Shown here: in pieces, positions 34,300-46,992 of the stretch
Layout of the letters: every line of letters starts with the position of its first letter
Numbering within the stretch: the stretch's first letter is position 1
Assembly: GCF_001540865.1 (NCBI RefSeq)
Contig: NC_033621.1
Location: 9,131,986 to 9,195,985, forward strand
Direction of reading: 5' to 3'
DNA from: Ananas comosus
Lineage: Eukaryota; Streptophyta; Magnoliopsida; Poales; Bromeliaceae
DNA: 64,000 nt
The notes under the pieces: model-generated
Seen by the model: the letters and a program-made list of their open reading frames with translations, nothing else
Told to the model about the DNA's origin: nothing
The model's database searches: none
Position numbers and translations under genes: made by a program

Positions 34300-36805
34300 T
34301 GTAACATACCACATCCCTCGATAAGTCGTGCCGAGTTCCGTCAAAAGAGCGGACGCGTAACTGAATCGAGTTAAAGTGGACCCTAAGTGCATTGGAGTTC
34401 ATAAACGGAGCACAAAAAGGGCCGGAGAGCAAATCTGGAAATCTGGCTAAGTCCCAGATTTTTGCTCTCGGGGACGGTCCCTGAAGGGAGGAGACCGCGT
34501 TCCCCGTAGCATGCCTGCCAGGGAAAATCTGAGGGCATCGGGTCAGCCTGGCGATGGAGACCGGTCTCGGGAGACACGTCCTGTCGGGACAGACCGTCCC
34601 TCGCTGTCTAACGCGCCGAAAAACTCGAAAACTTTGGCTAAGCCTGGAAACCCTCGTTCGGTCGAACCGGTCCTGGAGTCGGGGAGAACCGCGTCCCCGA
34701 AGGCGGAAACTTGCAAGTCTGAGGCAGCATTGATTGGGAAACAAGTGGAAGGGGCTTATGTGCAATTCTTTACAACATATATGTGGCCATCCCCTCTCCT
34801 CCCAGCCATTTCACTCCTTTCTCACCCACTTTCCTCACTTTCTCTCTTCTAGATCCTCTAGGGCTTGGAGAAGAAGAAGAAGCAGCATTGAGGAAGGAAG
34901 GTGGATTTGGAGCTTTGGAGCGTTCTAGGAGTCATCAACAGAAGAACTTGGTGGAGCTTTGGACTAGAGGTAAGTTTTGTAAGGGTCTTCCTCTTAGGTT
35001 TTGGATTTTTGGTTTAAGAGATTTGGGCTTGTGCTCCTTAGAGGTTTTAGAAGCTCTTTTGAGCAATGGACACCATGGAACCATGAGAGCTCAAGGTGCT
35101 CTCATGACTGTTGAATCCATTGGAAGATGATTTTGGAGCCCTAGGGTTGGTACAAAAGCGGTCTAGAAACCTTATTTAGATGCTTTTTAGATGATCCTAT
35201 GCTGATTTTTGCGTATGGTTGGGATCGATTATGGCGAAAACCCTAAATGGCAAGATTATGGGCTGAATTTGGGCGTTTTGCTGGAGATTTGGGGACAAAT
35301 TGACCCCGTAGAAACCAATTGGGGTTGCCCAAAAACACTTGGACACTTCGTTTAAGTATTTCGAAATGTAAGAGTATAGTCATGTACAAAAAGGCCTAAA
35401 TATCGCACTATTTGATTAAATAGGGCGTGGCATCGGCTTCGTAAAGTGTGTGGCCTTAATATTCTACACCACACGACTCATCATAGGTGGGCGGTGCACG
35501 CCTGGAACGTACTGGATTCCCCTCTGATGTATTTCTCTATTTTGAGCATATATATGTAATACCAATTATGCAGTTTGTTAGGGTAGACTAACTGTGGAAC
35601 TTGGTTTTGATTTCATTTTTATGCTTCTAACGTAGTTTGAACACATAGTGAATGATTGAACCTATAAAGGACATGTGTGATTGCCCTCGAGATGCTGTGA
35701 ATGTAAGTATGGATTGGAATTAGAAAATAAGCGTGTCATTGACATAGAAACAAGAATTGCATGTGAGAGATGACCGTTGAAAATAGTTTGACCCATAGTG
35801 ACATAGTCGCAAGATAAGGCCTTGAAACTGGCAAAAATAAAATAGGTAGAGACCTATTCGTTATATTGGCATTGTGAACTAGTGGCTATGATCCTCAAGT
35901 TAGGATATTAGATCGACACTCCCTTTCGTCTTGGCTTGGGGAGGTCGCTCCCTCGAGCGGTGCCGTCCGGAGTGTCACCACTGAGGCGGTGGTAAAGATC
36001 CACAGGTTGACGTCCGTGGTTAGGGAGGTTCGAGATCCCCGTATTAAGGGATTTTTGGGTTGTGAGTTATTGGGTTAACAGAAGTTTTAACCGAGTTAAG
36101 ATTGGGTAAGAGCCAAGGTTTTGAGTATGAATTGGAGCATGCATGCATTTCCAGTTTTTTGCATTGAATTGTATAATTACTGACTCTTTTCTCTGCAGGA
36201 TGGTATTAGTTGCATTAGAGGTATGGTTACTTTTTTCCTTTGAAATACTTATGCCTGATGACCTAGTGGGTAAGCTGGCGTGGGGTCGGCATGCCCGAGC
36301 CCACTGGGAACTTCGTTGTATTTCTCACGACCACTAACCCTACAGGTCTAGCGAGCGTGGCGGCGGAGGACGCAGGCAAGGGTTATGGCGCCGTAGTCGC
36401 GGCCACGGGACTTTATGCCGATTTTATAGTCATTCCCTTTTGGTTATACATGTAATCAACTTTATTTGTTGAATTAGAGTATATAAAGCTTGAAACAATC
36501 ATGTATTGTGTGGATGACTAAATGTCAAAGATATGATGGCGAATGAAATGTATAGTATTATTTTACTAATTTGGTTAAAAGGAAATCAAATATCATGTTG
36601 TTGTATATTTAGCTTAGAGCTTTCGCTTCCATTGTTCTTGCCCTCGACGTAAGCTTGTATTGATATATGCAATTCTCTTGTTAATTGCTTCAATTATTAT
36701 GTTTGTTGTTAGAGCCTTGGGCGGACAGGGAGGCTCTGTCCGTCTCGGCGTCTGTTGACGTGACCCGAACCGCCAAACATTGAGCGAGGTATTGTGGGGT
36801 GGACA
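34300..36805 (+). mobile_element. Family-B LTR (2.5 kb) nested in the family-C LTR
   Basis: TGTAACATACCACATCCC at 34300 to GGGGTGGACA at 36805. TAGGT occurs at 34294-34298 and 36807-36811, offset by one extra base on each side, which I read as a target duplication blurred by indels. It has TATA-like ATATATGTGG (about 34788), donor AGAG|GTAAGTTTTG (34970) and the hairpin/acceptor (36306-36345). No internal region, so a solo LTR. Many ACCGGT cores here are decayed. Confidence 0.82.
34966..34977 (+). promoter_or_regulatory. Splice-donor-like site in family-B LTR
   Basis: AGAG|GTAAGTTTTG is a near-perfect plant 5' splice site. The same position is a donor-like site in the other family-B copies at about 18705 and 32995, and family A has AGAG|GTAAGT or GTAAGC at the equivalent place. 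Confidence 0.45.
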
Positions 36806-38968
36806 ATAGGTGCTGGTTGCAAGCTGAGAGGCTATACGACCTCGATTTTTTCCAGTTATCGGCGCGTCTCATTAGTCGATTTTGAGTATTCGATTTCAGT
36901 ATTTTGCTTCACTAGTTTCTAACCTGAGTTATTCAGCATGTAAAAATGATTTAAGTAGCTGTGTAATTACGCTTTTAGACAGGATAAGCTACTTTGAAGC
37001 TTAATTGCGAATATTTAGCCATTTGGGAGCTGAAATTGGACACGAAATGCAATTGTCCTGAGGCAAATGATGGCACAATGGATTTTTCTTCGCCAGCGGT
37101 CTTTCGAGGCTTCGTTGAGCTGAACTCGTACTCTTAGAGCTGTATGTGGAAAGCTCCTCTAATCAAGGGTAGCAGGAGAATTCCATTAGAAAGTCAATTT
37201 CGCAGATTGAATATAGCCTCATTATACAAGCTATTTCTGACGCCGTTTCGATGTCTTGTTCGCAGCGAGAGTGCGATTTGAAGCTTGATCGTGTTAGTTG
37301 ATTTGGGAAGCTCTGTGGAGCTCTCTCTTGAGGTATTTATGGAGCCAAAACAGGGATTTAAAGCTATTCTATGTACTAAGTGCAATTGCTGCGAAATTGA
37401 CATTTCGATCGTAAGTTTTGATACAGATATTTATGCTTCTGTGTTTCGCAGTGATTGAGACCTAGTGGAGTGATCCTTGAAGGATTTCCTTTGGACATGA
37501 TTGAGATTAGCACGAGGGTGGGTCAGACCTAACCAGACAGCAAGTGGAGCTCCCTATTTTCTATATGTATTATACAGAAGTAGAATGATCGCGCATGGTG
37601 CCTTGAGTTGATAATGTGATGATAGGAATTGGAACATATCATGTGATATTTTGATGATTACATGTAGAATGAAATCTCTATAAAATAATGAGCACTTATC
37701 GCCATGAAAGTACCTTAATTCATATTCAATTTCAGTTCTGAATGATTAATGAACAATAGAGACAATGACTGCTCTTGAGACTCTAAGTAGAGAACTATGA
37801 CTTGATGATAGGGTCGATAATAGTGGAAAGATTTATAATGCCATGTGATTTAGCATTACCTTACATGTTTACAATCTAGTGAGATACTAGTTTCTTGATA
37901 CTATTTGTGTATGAAATTCCGATTGAAGGATCGAGGGGTCAGACATTGCAAATGAAAATTATGCTAATGAGACTATGGACTGTGATGAAAGTTGCTTGTT
38001 GCCATCGTGCTCATTCGACACGTCTTGGGAGGGTCGCTCCCTTACAAAGCCGGCACTTCGGAGTTGCCTACGCGGCAGTTTGCCTCGCCGTGCGGGATTG
38101 GGTAGCCGAAGTGGTTGCCCCTGTGCGGGAGTGTATATACACGGGCGCCATTAGCGCGGCGCAAGTGGACTACCTGGTGTAGCTCCCTGTGAATGAAAGA
38201 AAAGTGCACTAAGAAATTTGGACAGATATGGAATGATTATCTGGTTACAGTGTACAGTAAGCTTACTTACACATTCTATACTTATGTTCTGCTTATCATA
38301 GTTGCCTATGTTTATTATTGTCAGTTTGATTCATTAACTGTTGAAGTCACATCATTGACATGTTGCTTACATGCTCATTACCTGTTAGCATTGCGTATTC
38401 TATATCATGCAATTACTGTTTTCGCTTTCATTTTAGTACAATCATGAGCCCTAGTGTGTAATTCGCGAGTGCTGGCGCTTACGCCACTGGAAATATTGTT
38501 AATAGTTCTCACGCCCTTTTTTTGGGGTTTACAGAGTATCCTACAGGAGAGGCTAGCCAGGGATCGTGGAAGGCGTTGGTGTGAGTCGCGATTAGCTTAG
38601 ACTTTGTAGGAGCGGTGCTTAGTCCGATCACCTTGGACTACTGCGGGCTACGCGAGGCGGTGATGTCCATTGTATCGAGTGACTACCTTTGTACAGATGT
38701 TTTTGTATACCTATATTGTATATAGGTTGTAGGATCCAGATGTTATAGTTCTTACTTCTTCTCCTTTTGTGGGATTTGTTGTATCTCTCTGTTCTATTTA
38801 CTTGATTGTAAAATCGCTTGTAACATTGCTCGGGATATCAGGATAGCGACATCTTTGTTTTCTTCCTATCGACTTGCTTTCTTGCGTGACGCTTATATAC
38901 TGAAGTGGTATGGCGGGTTGTGCACGTACCGGATATGCTTCGCGGGTACCCGGGGTTGACAGATTAAG

Positions 38969-38980
38969 TGGTATCAGAGC
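38969..38980 (+). other. Primer binding site of the family-C element
   Basis: TGGTATCAGAGC follows the LTR end at 38961 after a 7-base spacer. This shows family C is an initiator-Met-tRNA-primed LTR retrotransposon. Confidence 0.9.
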
Positions 38981-39636
38981 TAGGTGAGTCTTAGGACCTA
39001 GCAAACCTCTTAGGCCTGGTTGCGGACTATAAGGACTAGGCCGTGAGCAGACGATGTGATCTAGTGCGATGCGATTGTTGTTAGCGAAAGTACTTGATTG
39101 AGGGTATTATAAACTCCGAATAGTTGGAGTTTGTCGGGATGTTGCAAGTACTGAACTTTGCCAGAGGGTCACGTTTGGCTGGCCGACAATGTGATATCGG
39201 AAATTACGATGCGTTACAGTTTCATACTTTCGCTTCATTAGCGGTTTATATCCTAGGATGAGGCGTTACAATGTATAAGGTTATTGGACCTATGTTTGTT
39301 CTTTTTGTGCTGCAGCTATAAGATTGCCGTTTGACTCCGTTCGCAAGCCGCCGCGGCGCTGGGGCGGCGGTATGCAGAGGAGTAGGCGGGACTTCTGTTA
39401 CTTCGGGATTACGTGGGATCCCATGAGTTACAGGACAGCTTGCGATAGTTGACGGATTATGGCTTACTGCAGCAGGCTGCAGGCAGCATAGACAGCAGAT
39501 GGATGCTGCATGCGTCGACAGGAGGTAGGATTGAAGAGTCTAGAGGATCTGTTACTGCGACGACGACTACAGGGAGGATTTCGGATCTATTACTACCAGT
39601 ACCGGACGGGGAAGCCCGACAGTTGAGAGCACAGTC
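38981..39636 (+). mobile_element. Leader and decayed gag start of the family-C element
   Basis: Leader sequence to about 39330, then a GC-rich stretch (GCCGCCGCGGCGCTGGGG) like the basic start of gypsy gag, but frames are broken everywhere. An oppositely oriented family-C LTR follows at 39637. Confidence 0.45.
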
Positions 39637-41023
39637 TGTCACGCACGAGGTACCGCGGAAGCAATATCGTACGGCACAGACCGCCATACACCGCGTATAT
39701 AAAGGGCTCTACGAAGAAAGCAAGTCGATTGGAATAAAACAAACAAGTCATCGATCTGATATCAGAGCAAATGTACAAGTCGCTATCCATCAACAAAGTA
39801 ACACAAGAGTTTACAATCCAAAACTCTCGACTAAAACGGAAGTATCACAACTGTAGTTCAGCGGCTCCACAGGTCGTAATATACAACACGGTATACAAAA
39901 TAGGATAGCACTACACATTAGTGGGTTTCTCTGTGATACATAGGGACATCACCCTCGGCGTAGCCACGGCCAACAACGTGACCGACTATCATAGCACAGC
40001 TCTATGTAGTCCCTTCAGGCTAGCGCGACGACTACTCTTGACCACGAGTCCCTAGCCTCTCTCTGTAACACGGTCTCCTGTAAACAACCATCAAAAAGGG
40101 AGCGTTGAGAACTATAACTCAATAGTTCCAGTGGGTAAGCTCCCCGCCCGGTCCTCCGCGCGACTATCACACCACTATCGGCTCAACGATGTTCACTAAT
40201 TCGAAAGCGACACACACGATAATCTGTAATGTTCTACTAAGCCATGATGCTCAACACACACGTAATAAGCACTGTACACTCAACATTAAAGCCTTCTCAC
40301 TCAGTACCTGAATCACATCATTGGCCATACTAGGGCCATATCGGCCAATTTCTATAACTCCACCCTGACCACATAAGCCATTGACATACTAACGCCACGA
40401 ATACCATGAAGTGACTACTGCTACATTTAAGTCACAATAAGCAACTCCTCCCTTACTGCTCTTTTTCATTGAATACTATCCTTTCTATCACCAGGCGACC
40501 TACCAAGCGTAGTCCCAGCTGCGCCGCGCTCTACCTGGCCCCGTGTCAGTAGCACACTCCCCCACGGACCAATCCACTTCGGCATCCCAACTCCACGCTG
40601 CCCGCGAGCACACACTGGCGTCACCCCGCCGCCACCATCCGGAGTGCCGGCTCTCGTACCGGGAGCCTACCCTCACAACGCGCCCGCCCCCCCGCCCCTC
40701 TCGCTCATCGAGCACTGATCGGCAAGCAAGCAAAGTCCACTGTATCCACAATGCTCTCATCCTTTACATATTTTTCACATTACACACACTTCCAGACCCT
40801 CGATCACTACTGATCCGGGATACTCAACTACCACCACATAGTAAACAAAGCTAGTATTCACTAGACTTAGTAACCCATGATAAGGCGTAACGCTAATCAC
40901 ATCCAGCATTGATAACCTCTTCTTCACCTAGATATGGCACTATCACCTAGTCATAAGCCATCGTCATAGTTCATCACTATATGAAGAGTCAGCGCAGACT
41001 CTCATCGCCTCCATCTCTCTCCT
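39637..41023 (-). mobile_element. Family-C LTR, minus strand, partial and error-rich
   Basis: Begins TGTCACGCACGAGGTACC, the reverse complement of the family-C LTR 3' end. The Met-tRNA leader is absent. Recognisable blocks appear in reverse order: the GACTTGCTT stretch (39720), hairpin region (40100-40145), and the GC-rich CCGGAGTGCCGGC block (40490-40690). It runs into the 100-N gap. Confidence 0.65.
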
Positions 41024-41123
41024 NNNNNNNNNNNNNNNNNNNNNNNNNNNNNNNNNNNNNNNNNNNNNNNNNNNNNNNNNNNNNNNNNNNNNNNNNNNNN
41101 NNNNNNNNNNNNNNNNNNNNNNN
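41024..41123. other. Assembly gap (100 N)
   Basis: A run of exactly 100 N, the usual placeholder for a gap of unknown size. Sequences on either side do not join as one element. Confidence 0.98.
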
Positions 41124-42200
41124 ACGCCTGCCATAGAAATCTTCTGCGGTCCCCTCCGAGTCGCTACGGATCCTCTCATCGAAGCCTTGCTGCAACTCCT
41201 AGCAGCGTCAACCCGGCCCTCCAACTCTCGAAGCGTCCACGCTCCGGCTTCAACGCGAGATTCCACCGCGCCGAACTCGCTTCCGGAGCTTGTAAGACCA
41301 TTGAAGATTTGGTGGTGATGTTAACTTTTGAAAACCATGAAGCCTATGAGCGGTTCCACCTTTAATCAATCTCTATCATGATTCTCGCCGTAACGGAAGT
41401 AATCGAGTACGCAACGACGATAAGCGAACTGTTGCCGATCTGCTAGAACACTATCATATAAATCGAAGCATTGAACGGGAAGAAAACAAGTTTCTAGGTT
41501 TGGAATTGTAAAACCATTAAAAGACAAATATAAAAATCTAACGCCACATAGCTTATTTATAAACGAATTTAGAGAACACAATCAAGAGATAAACATAGAA
41601 ATAAATAAAGCAAAAGTATAGATATAATAAATAACAACAACTCGTGTCGTCCCTCAGACAGAGAATAGATACGAAAAAAAAAGAGAAGAAAAAAAGAGAT
41701 ACATGAAGAAGAAAGAATATCAATCAACGTGAAAAAGAGAAAAAAACAACGAGACAATATACAAAAAAAACAAAAAAATACACTAGGTGACAAAAACCCC
41801 ACTGTTCCCGCTGCCCAGCCAGCGACTGCCAAGTATCGGGAACCGGTCCTCTCAAACCTCAGACGCGTCCCCTCGCTGTGCGACAGAACACCAAGGTTCG
41901 GCGAACGGCTCCTCATCACAGGAGACCGTTGCATCAAGTTTCTACGCAGTGAGGACTTGGGGAACCGGTCTCTCCATTTCAGAGACCGGTCCCAGAACAC
42001 AGAAAGTTAGAAAATTTGTTTAAAAACAATCTAAGCCTTCTGAACTTATTTTAATCATTTATCTTCACCACAAATGATCTTTTCTCCATACTTAGGTGTC
42101 GATCTTTCCGATGAGTCTTTGTCCTCCATTTGAATCTTTTCTCAAAAACTTTGCGATCAACTCTTCAGACTCCAACAACTTTACGAAATTCGCCACTAAT
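41124..42200. other. Unresolved repeat-derived region
   Basis: After the gap: a GC-rich segment (to 41290), then AT-rich sequence, an A/G-rich low-complexity stretch (41660-41790) and a decayed ACCGGT array (41838-41995) like those of the LTR families. This looks like LTR-derived sequence with many errors. No defensible gene. Confidence 0.4.
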
Positions 42201-44178
42201 AAAATCTCTTAACAGAATGCAATAAGCAACATTCCTAGCATGCTGATATGTTACTTGGTATATCAAGTATCTAACACATGATGCTAAGAAGCGAGTCCAG
42301 GTAATCCAACTACTACTCTCTATCTAGTAGTGATTAAAACCCACTCGACACCATGTCGATTTCCATTTCCAATCAAGGACCTACCCAAGGTAGTCCAGCT
42401 TGTGCCGCCTAAGTGCCTGTGGTAGCCCAACATTCCTGCTCTTGGAATGTGTCTGTCCTATTCGACCCCGTAGGCTTCTCAATACCGCACGAGCGAACAT
42501 AGGTCGCGTAGGCTAACTCTGGAGTGCCGGCTTGTAGGGAGCGACCCTTACAAGCATGTGTGAATGAGCACAAATGACAAACAAGCGTAGTCCAAGTCTC
42601 AAGTATCCAATCATCATGTCTCTAACATGGTATAGTCACTAGCATCCCGAAGATCTAGTTCTAAGTCACAATGTGAAGTTTCGACATTCATTACGCCTAG
42701 TGCCCCTTGATGACACTTAGACAATTTCATGTTCAACATGTTTCCAATCCCTCAATGGCCCTATTCACTAGGTTTAACCATGTCCCGAGTTCAATGCCGC
42801 TTAATGACATTAGCCCTCTAAATCACATAATAACCAAGTTCGGTGCCTCTATATGGCAACTTTGTTATATCTCATGTCTTAATTAAACTTAAATTTGAAT
42901 GCATGTATCATGACTCATTTACACAGCAGAAACATGAAACCAAGTCTCATATAGAACGCCGATGCAACCCTATGTCTCTCAAGCAACCCTCTACTACATA
43001 GAGGTCCAAAATTTCATTACATGTAACATAGTCATTTTAAGCATTCTAAAAATCATAATAAATACACGTAACATGAATTTGCATACTTTTTCAATTAACG
43101 ATACTCAAATCATCACAAATGAGATTTTCTCATTGTGTGGCTAGGTCAAACCCACCGAACCGTCGCGTAGTCCCTCGTTTCGCCGGAAGAAGTTGTCCAC
43201 GAGTCTCAAAATACCCTAAAAGTATTGAGCGAAGAGATACACGGGCATTACGATCAACTATAAGATCAAACATTAACAATTATAGCAAAAGGGCTAAAAC
43301 CCACCTAATGAGTGAAAAATCTCTCTCAAGCTCCAAAAGAGAGCTAAATCCCTTCCAATCCAAGCCCAAGGAAGATTCTAATCCAACTAATTTAGCTCCA
43401 AAAGCCCTAGATTCAAAATACCCAAAATAAGCCCTAAATCTCCATTCTAGGGTTTCATTTCAAAAATTCTAACAAAACAAAGATCAAAAGGAGAAAACAT
43501 GTTTCTAACCTTCCAAGAAGCTCCCAACTAGGCTCCAAATCAACCAAGGTTGAAGATTTCCTCCCCAATGAGCTCCTCTCCAAGATCCAAGCCTCCAACA
43601 AGGGTGGAAAATGCTCTAGGAAGCAAAAGAGAGCAAGAAACCACCTAAATCCAAGCAAAAAGGGAGATAAAATCCAAGGAGGGTGAAGAGAGGAAGTCCC
43701 TACCTTCTTCTCTTGTGTTCTCAGCTCAGGGAGAGCTCCAAGCGGCGTGGGTACTGATATAAGGGTGCCACAATCGCGAAAAACCCCCTGCAGATCAAAT
43801 TGCTCAAATTCTGCCACCTTGTACCGGTACACGGGCCCCTATACCGGTACAAGCCCCACGAAAATCACAACCCGAGGCTCGGGTTGGCGGGTTCTGCGGC
43901 TCTGTACCGGTACAAGCCCGGTGGCTGTACCGGTACAACCATCAACCCTGTACCGGTACAGCCATCAGTTTGTACCGGTACATAGCCCTGAAAACAGCAA
44001 TCCGAGAGCAGCCTAAGTCCAACTTTTTGGTGACCTTAGGACTACTCTAACTACCTCAAATCTCGGGATACGAGCCGTGGGTCGGAACACTGTCAACGAC
44101 CTACCAGAAAATCTAGAAATGCTCAGAACACAACTTAGACACTCGAACCTCACAATTGCAAAGGTCCAGTGTGTTACA
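42201..44178 (-). mobile_element. Family-D LTR, left part lost
   Basis: Matches the intact family-D LTR (48845-51471) from about its 49620 position to the end: GTCGATTTCCATTTCC, the GTAGTCCAGCTTGTGCCGCC block, and the GGTCCAGTGTGTTACA end at 44178. At the palindrome array it differs: six TACCGGTA-type repeats (43820-43983) in place of GGACCGGTC repeats. Confidence 0.75.
43815..43985. repeat. Array of six TACCGGTA palindromes (family-D LTR)
   Basis: TGTACCGGTACA-like 12-mers occur at about 43820, 43844, 43904, 43927, 43951 and 43973. The intact family-D LTR has GGGACCGGTCTC-like repeats at the corresponding position (51113-51320). Confidence 0.85.
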
Positions 44179-44325
44179 TAACCCTTCTTATTTAATGAAA
44201 TTTCCACTCAACCCAAACTTTTGCTTCTAAACTTCCTCCAATATTAGTCTCATACACCATTTTCTCCGTACTTTGCCCAGTTTGGCCAAAGTTTGGGGAA
44301 GTATCCTGGAAGTTAGAACACTACA
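44179..44325 (-). mobile_element. LTR end (family E) next to the decayed gypsy pol
   Basis: About 147 bases ending ...GAACACTACA, directly before the minus-strand polypurine tract TTATGAAGGGGAGAA (44326-44340). It is the 5' end of the 3' LTR of the element whose pol lies at 44.4-47 kb; the rest was displaced by the family-D LTR ending at 44178. Confidence 0.6.
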
Positions 44326-46992
44326 TTCTCCCCTTCATAAAAATAGTTTCGTCTGCAAAACTTAAATTCATACCTCAGCTCGATTGTTTAAAGAGATGAG
44401 GATAGTGCTCTCGCATCATGCCCCCGAGTTCGCAGGTAGCCTCTCGTTCATCGTGATTGCTCCATTGGACTTTAACATACGGAATCATACGACTCTACAA
44501 TTCCTTCGTTTCGCGAGCAAGAATGCACATTGAAAACTCCTCATAAGTCATATCCTCATGAAGCTCTAATGGTTCAAAATGGAGGACATGAGTAGGATCA
44601 TGAATGTACTTGCGGAGTGTAGATACATGAAATACATTGTTAACTCCCGCAAGCTTTGGCGGTAGTGCGAACCGATATGCCACGGCATCAACGCGCTCCA
44701 AAACTTTATATGGTCCAATGTATCAGGGACTGAGCTTCCCCCAAATTCCAAACCGCTTCATACTATGCATAGATGACACCTTCAAGAAAACGCGGTCTCC
44801 AACTGCAAACTCAAGACGTCACCGGCACTTATTTGCATAACTCTTCTGGCGAGTCTCCGTTGTCAAAAGCCGTTGGCGAGCAAGGTGGATCTTCTCTTCT
44901 GCCTCCTGTAACACATCCGGGCCAAGGGCAATTCGTTCGCCAACCTTACTGTAACGACCCAGCCCACTAGCAATAATAACTCGTTCGGCCCAGCCAACAG
45001 CCCAAAATGCTTAAGCCCAGTTGTTATTACTAGTGTCTAAGTCTCTTATAAACCCAATGACAACCCCATTTCCATCCGATGTGGGATTATTAGGGGTGTC
45101 ACACTTACTCCAATGTATAGGAGATCAACACTTTCTCCTATAGAAAGCTTCGAATGGTGCCATTCCAATACTCGCCTGATAGCTGTTATTATAAGCAAAC
45201 TCGGCCATCGGCAAATGAATGTGCCATCCATCTTTGTAATCAAGTACACATGCTCGAAGCATATCCTCAAGGATTTGAATTGTTCTCTCCGATTGGCCAT
45301 CACTCTGAGGATGAAATGCGGTGCTAAAGTCGAGCCGTGTGCCAAGAGCATCCTGTAGGCTCCTCCAAAAATGAGATGCTAATCGGGGGTCCCGATCCGA
45401 TACAATAGATGCCGGAACTCTATGGAGCCATACAACCTCATCGAGGTAGACTTGCGCTAACTTGTCACCCGACCAAGTGGCGTGGATTGGTAGAAAGTGA
45501 GATGACTTCGTTAAACGATCCACCACCACCTAGATTGTGTCATGACCCCCTTGTGAATGGGGTAGTCCCATGACAAAATTCATAGCTATATCTTTCCACT
45601 TCCAAACAGGAATTGGCAAACTCTTATGCTTCCCCACTGGAAGTCGATGTTCCACCTTCACTTGTTGGCATACGAGGCATTGTGTCACGTAGCATCCAAT
45701 ATCCTTCTTCATCCCAGGCCACCAATAGTGCATTTTTAAGTCTTTGTATATCTTGGTGCGACCTGGATGAATGCTATAGGGAGATTGATGAGCTTCTCGT
45801 AGAACTTCTCCTCGTGCCGCACCTTTTGGAGATCCGGGTCTGAAAACTGTTGATCCTTGATCCTCTACAACAAGGTCAGTTGAACGACAAGAGCAGTAAG
45901 TATAACTAGGGCGTCCAGAGCCACAACCTCAAGGTTGAATCGCCGCATTTCCTCAAGCAATGGCGGCTGACCCGTGATCAATATTGCAAGGTTTTCCATT
46001 GATTTTCTACTAAACGCATCCGCCACCACATTAGCTTTTCCCAGGTGATATAGAATGGTCACATCATAATCTTTCAATAATTTCAACCACCTGCGCTACC
46101 TCATGTTCAATTCCTTCTCGGTGAATATGTACTTGAGGCTCTTGTGATCTGTGTACACCTCGCAATGTTCACAATACAGATAGTGTCTTCACAACTTAAG
46201 AGTGAAGACCACCGCAGCAAACTCTAGGTCATGAATGGGATAATTCTTCTCGTAGGTTTTCAACTGACAGAAAGCATACGCAATAACTTGCCCGTGTTGC
46301 ATTAGAACACATGCAAGACCTTGATACAATGAGTCGCTATACACCTCAAAGTTCTCCCCCTGAACTAGTAGGGCGAGTATTGGAGTTGCGGTTAACCTTT
46401 CTTTCAACTCCTTGAAGCTCTGATCACGTTCGTCACTCCACGAGAATTTAGGTCCATTATGCGTAAGGACGCGTCAGCGGGATAGTGATCTTCGAAAATC
46501 CCTCCACAAATTACCTATAATAGCCAGCAAGGCTAAGAAAACTGTGGGCCTCCGTAACATTCGTAGGATGAGGCCAATCCTTAATTACCTCCACTTTTCC
46601 CGGGTCAATAGATATTCCACTTTCATATATCACATGACCCAAGAAGGCGACCTCACGAAGCCAAAAGTCACACTCTTCTTCAACTTGGCATAGAACTTCT
46701 CCTCTTGGAGGACTTTTAGCACAATTCTTAAATGTTCTTCATGCTCTTCATCACTTCGATAGTAGACCAATATGTCATCTATGAATAACACGACAAACCA
46801 GTTTAGAAAGGACTTGAAGACACGGTTCATTAAATCCATGAATGCTGCCAGCGCATTTGTAAGCGCAAACGGCATAACCATGAATTCATAATGTCCACAT
46901 CGTATACAAAATGCAGTCTTGTGTACGTCCTCCGGCTTGATCTTTAACTGATGGTATCCCGACTGAAGATCGATCTTCGAATACACGTGCAC
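44326..46992 (-). pseudogene. Decayed Ty3/gypsy pol (element E)
   Basis: Read on the minus strand: reverse transcriptase 46992-46630 ([23 protein letters not shown]), RNase H 46407-45865 ([23 protein letters not shown]), integrase finger 45733-45530 (HYWWPGMKK...CLVCQQVK), catalytic core 45529-45125 ([29 protein letters not shown]) and the GPY/chromodomain-like end 44701-44495 (VFHVSTLRKYI). Each piece is in a different frame or separated by stops. The 5' end is cut inside the reverse transcriptase at 46992; gag and protease are missing. It is the same lineage as element B but much older. Confidence 0.88.
44945..45108. mobile_element. TRIM-like solo LTR (154 bp) in integrase
   Basis: TGTAACGACCC at 44950 to GGGGTGTCACA at 45103, flanked by CTTAC on both sides (44945-44949 and 45104-45108). 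It has a TATA-like CTTATAAACCC and the GATGTGGGATTAT-GGGTGTCACA end common in plant TRIM elements, plus an inverted repeat ACTAGCAATAATAAC / GTTATTACTAGT. It splits the integrase of element E just upstream of the catalytic-core-to-GPY segment. Confidence 0.82.

Larger units (their letters stand above)
33785..38961 (+). mobile_element. 5' LTR of a plus-strand family-C element, interrupted by a family-B LTR
   Basis: Starts TGTAACACACTGAAC at 33785 and ends GGGGTTGACA at 38961, seven bases before a primer site. TACCGGTA palindromes lie at 33960-33990 and the CT tract at 34120-34155. The family-B LTR (34300-36805) interrupts at GGACCAGTAGGT. From about 36806 on the sequence has many one-base gains and losses relative to 24140-27185, suggesting poor base quality. 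Confidence 0.8.

Noticed and set aside
36600..36800. tRNA gene in the GC-rich stretch near the family-B LTR end
   Set aside because: No cloverleaf or B-box (GGTTCRANYCC) found; the segment matches the conserved LTR end in other copies.
44950..45103. Cassandra-type TRIM (5S rRNA-bearing LTR)
   Set aside because: The small LTR has TG/CA ends and a duplication but none of the 5S rRNA internal promoter boxes.
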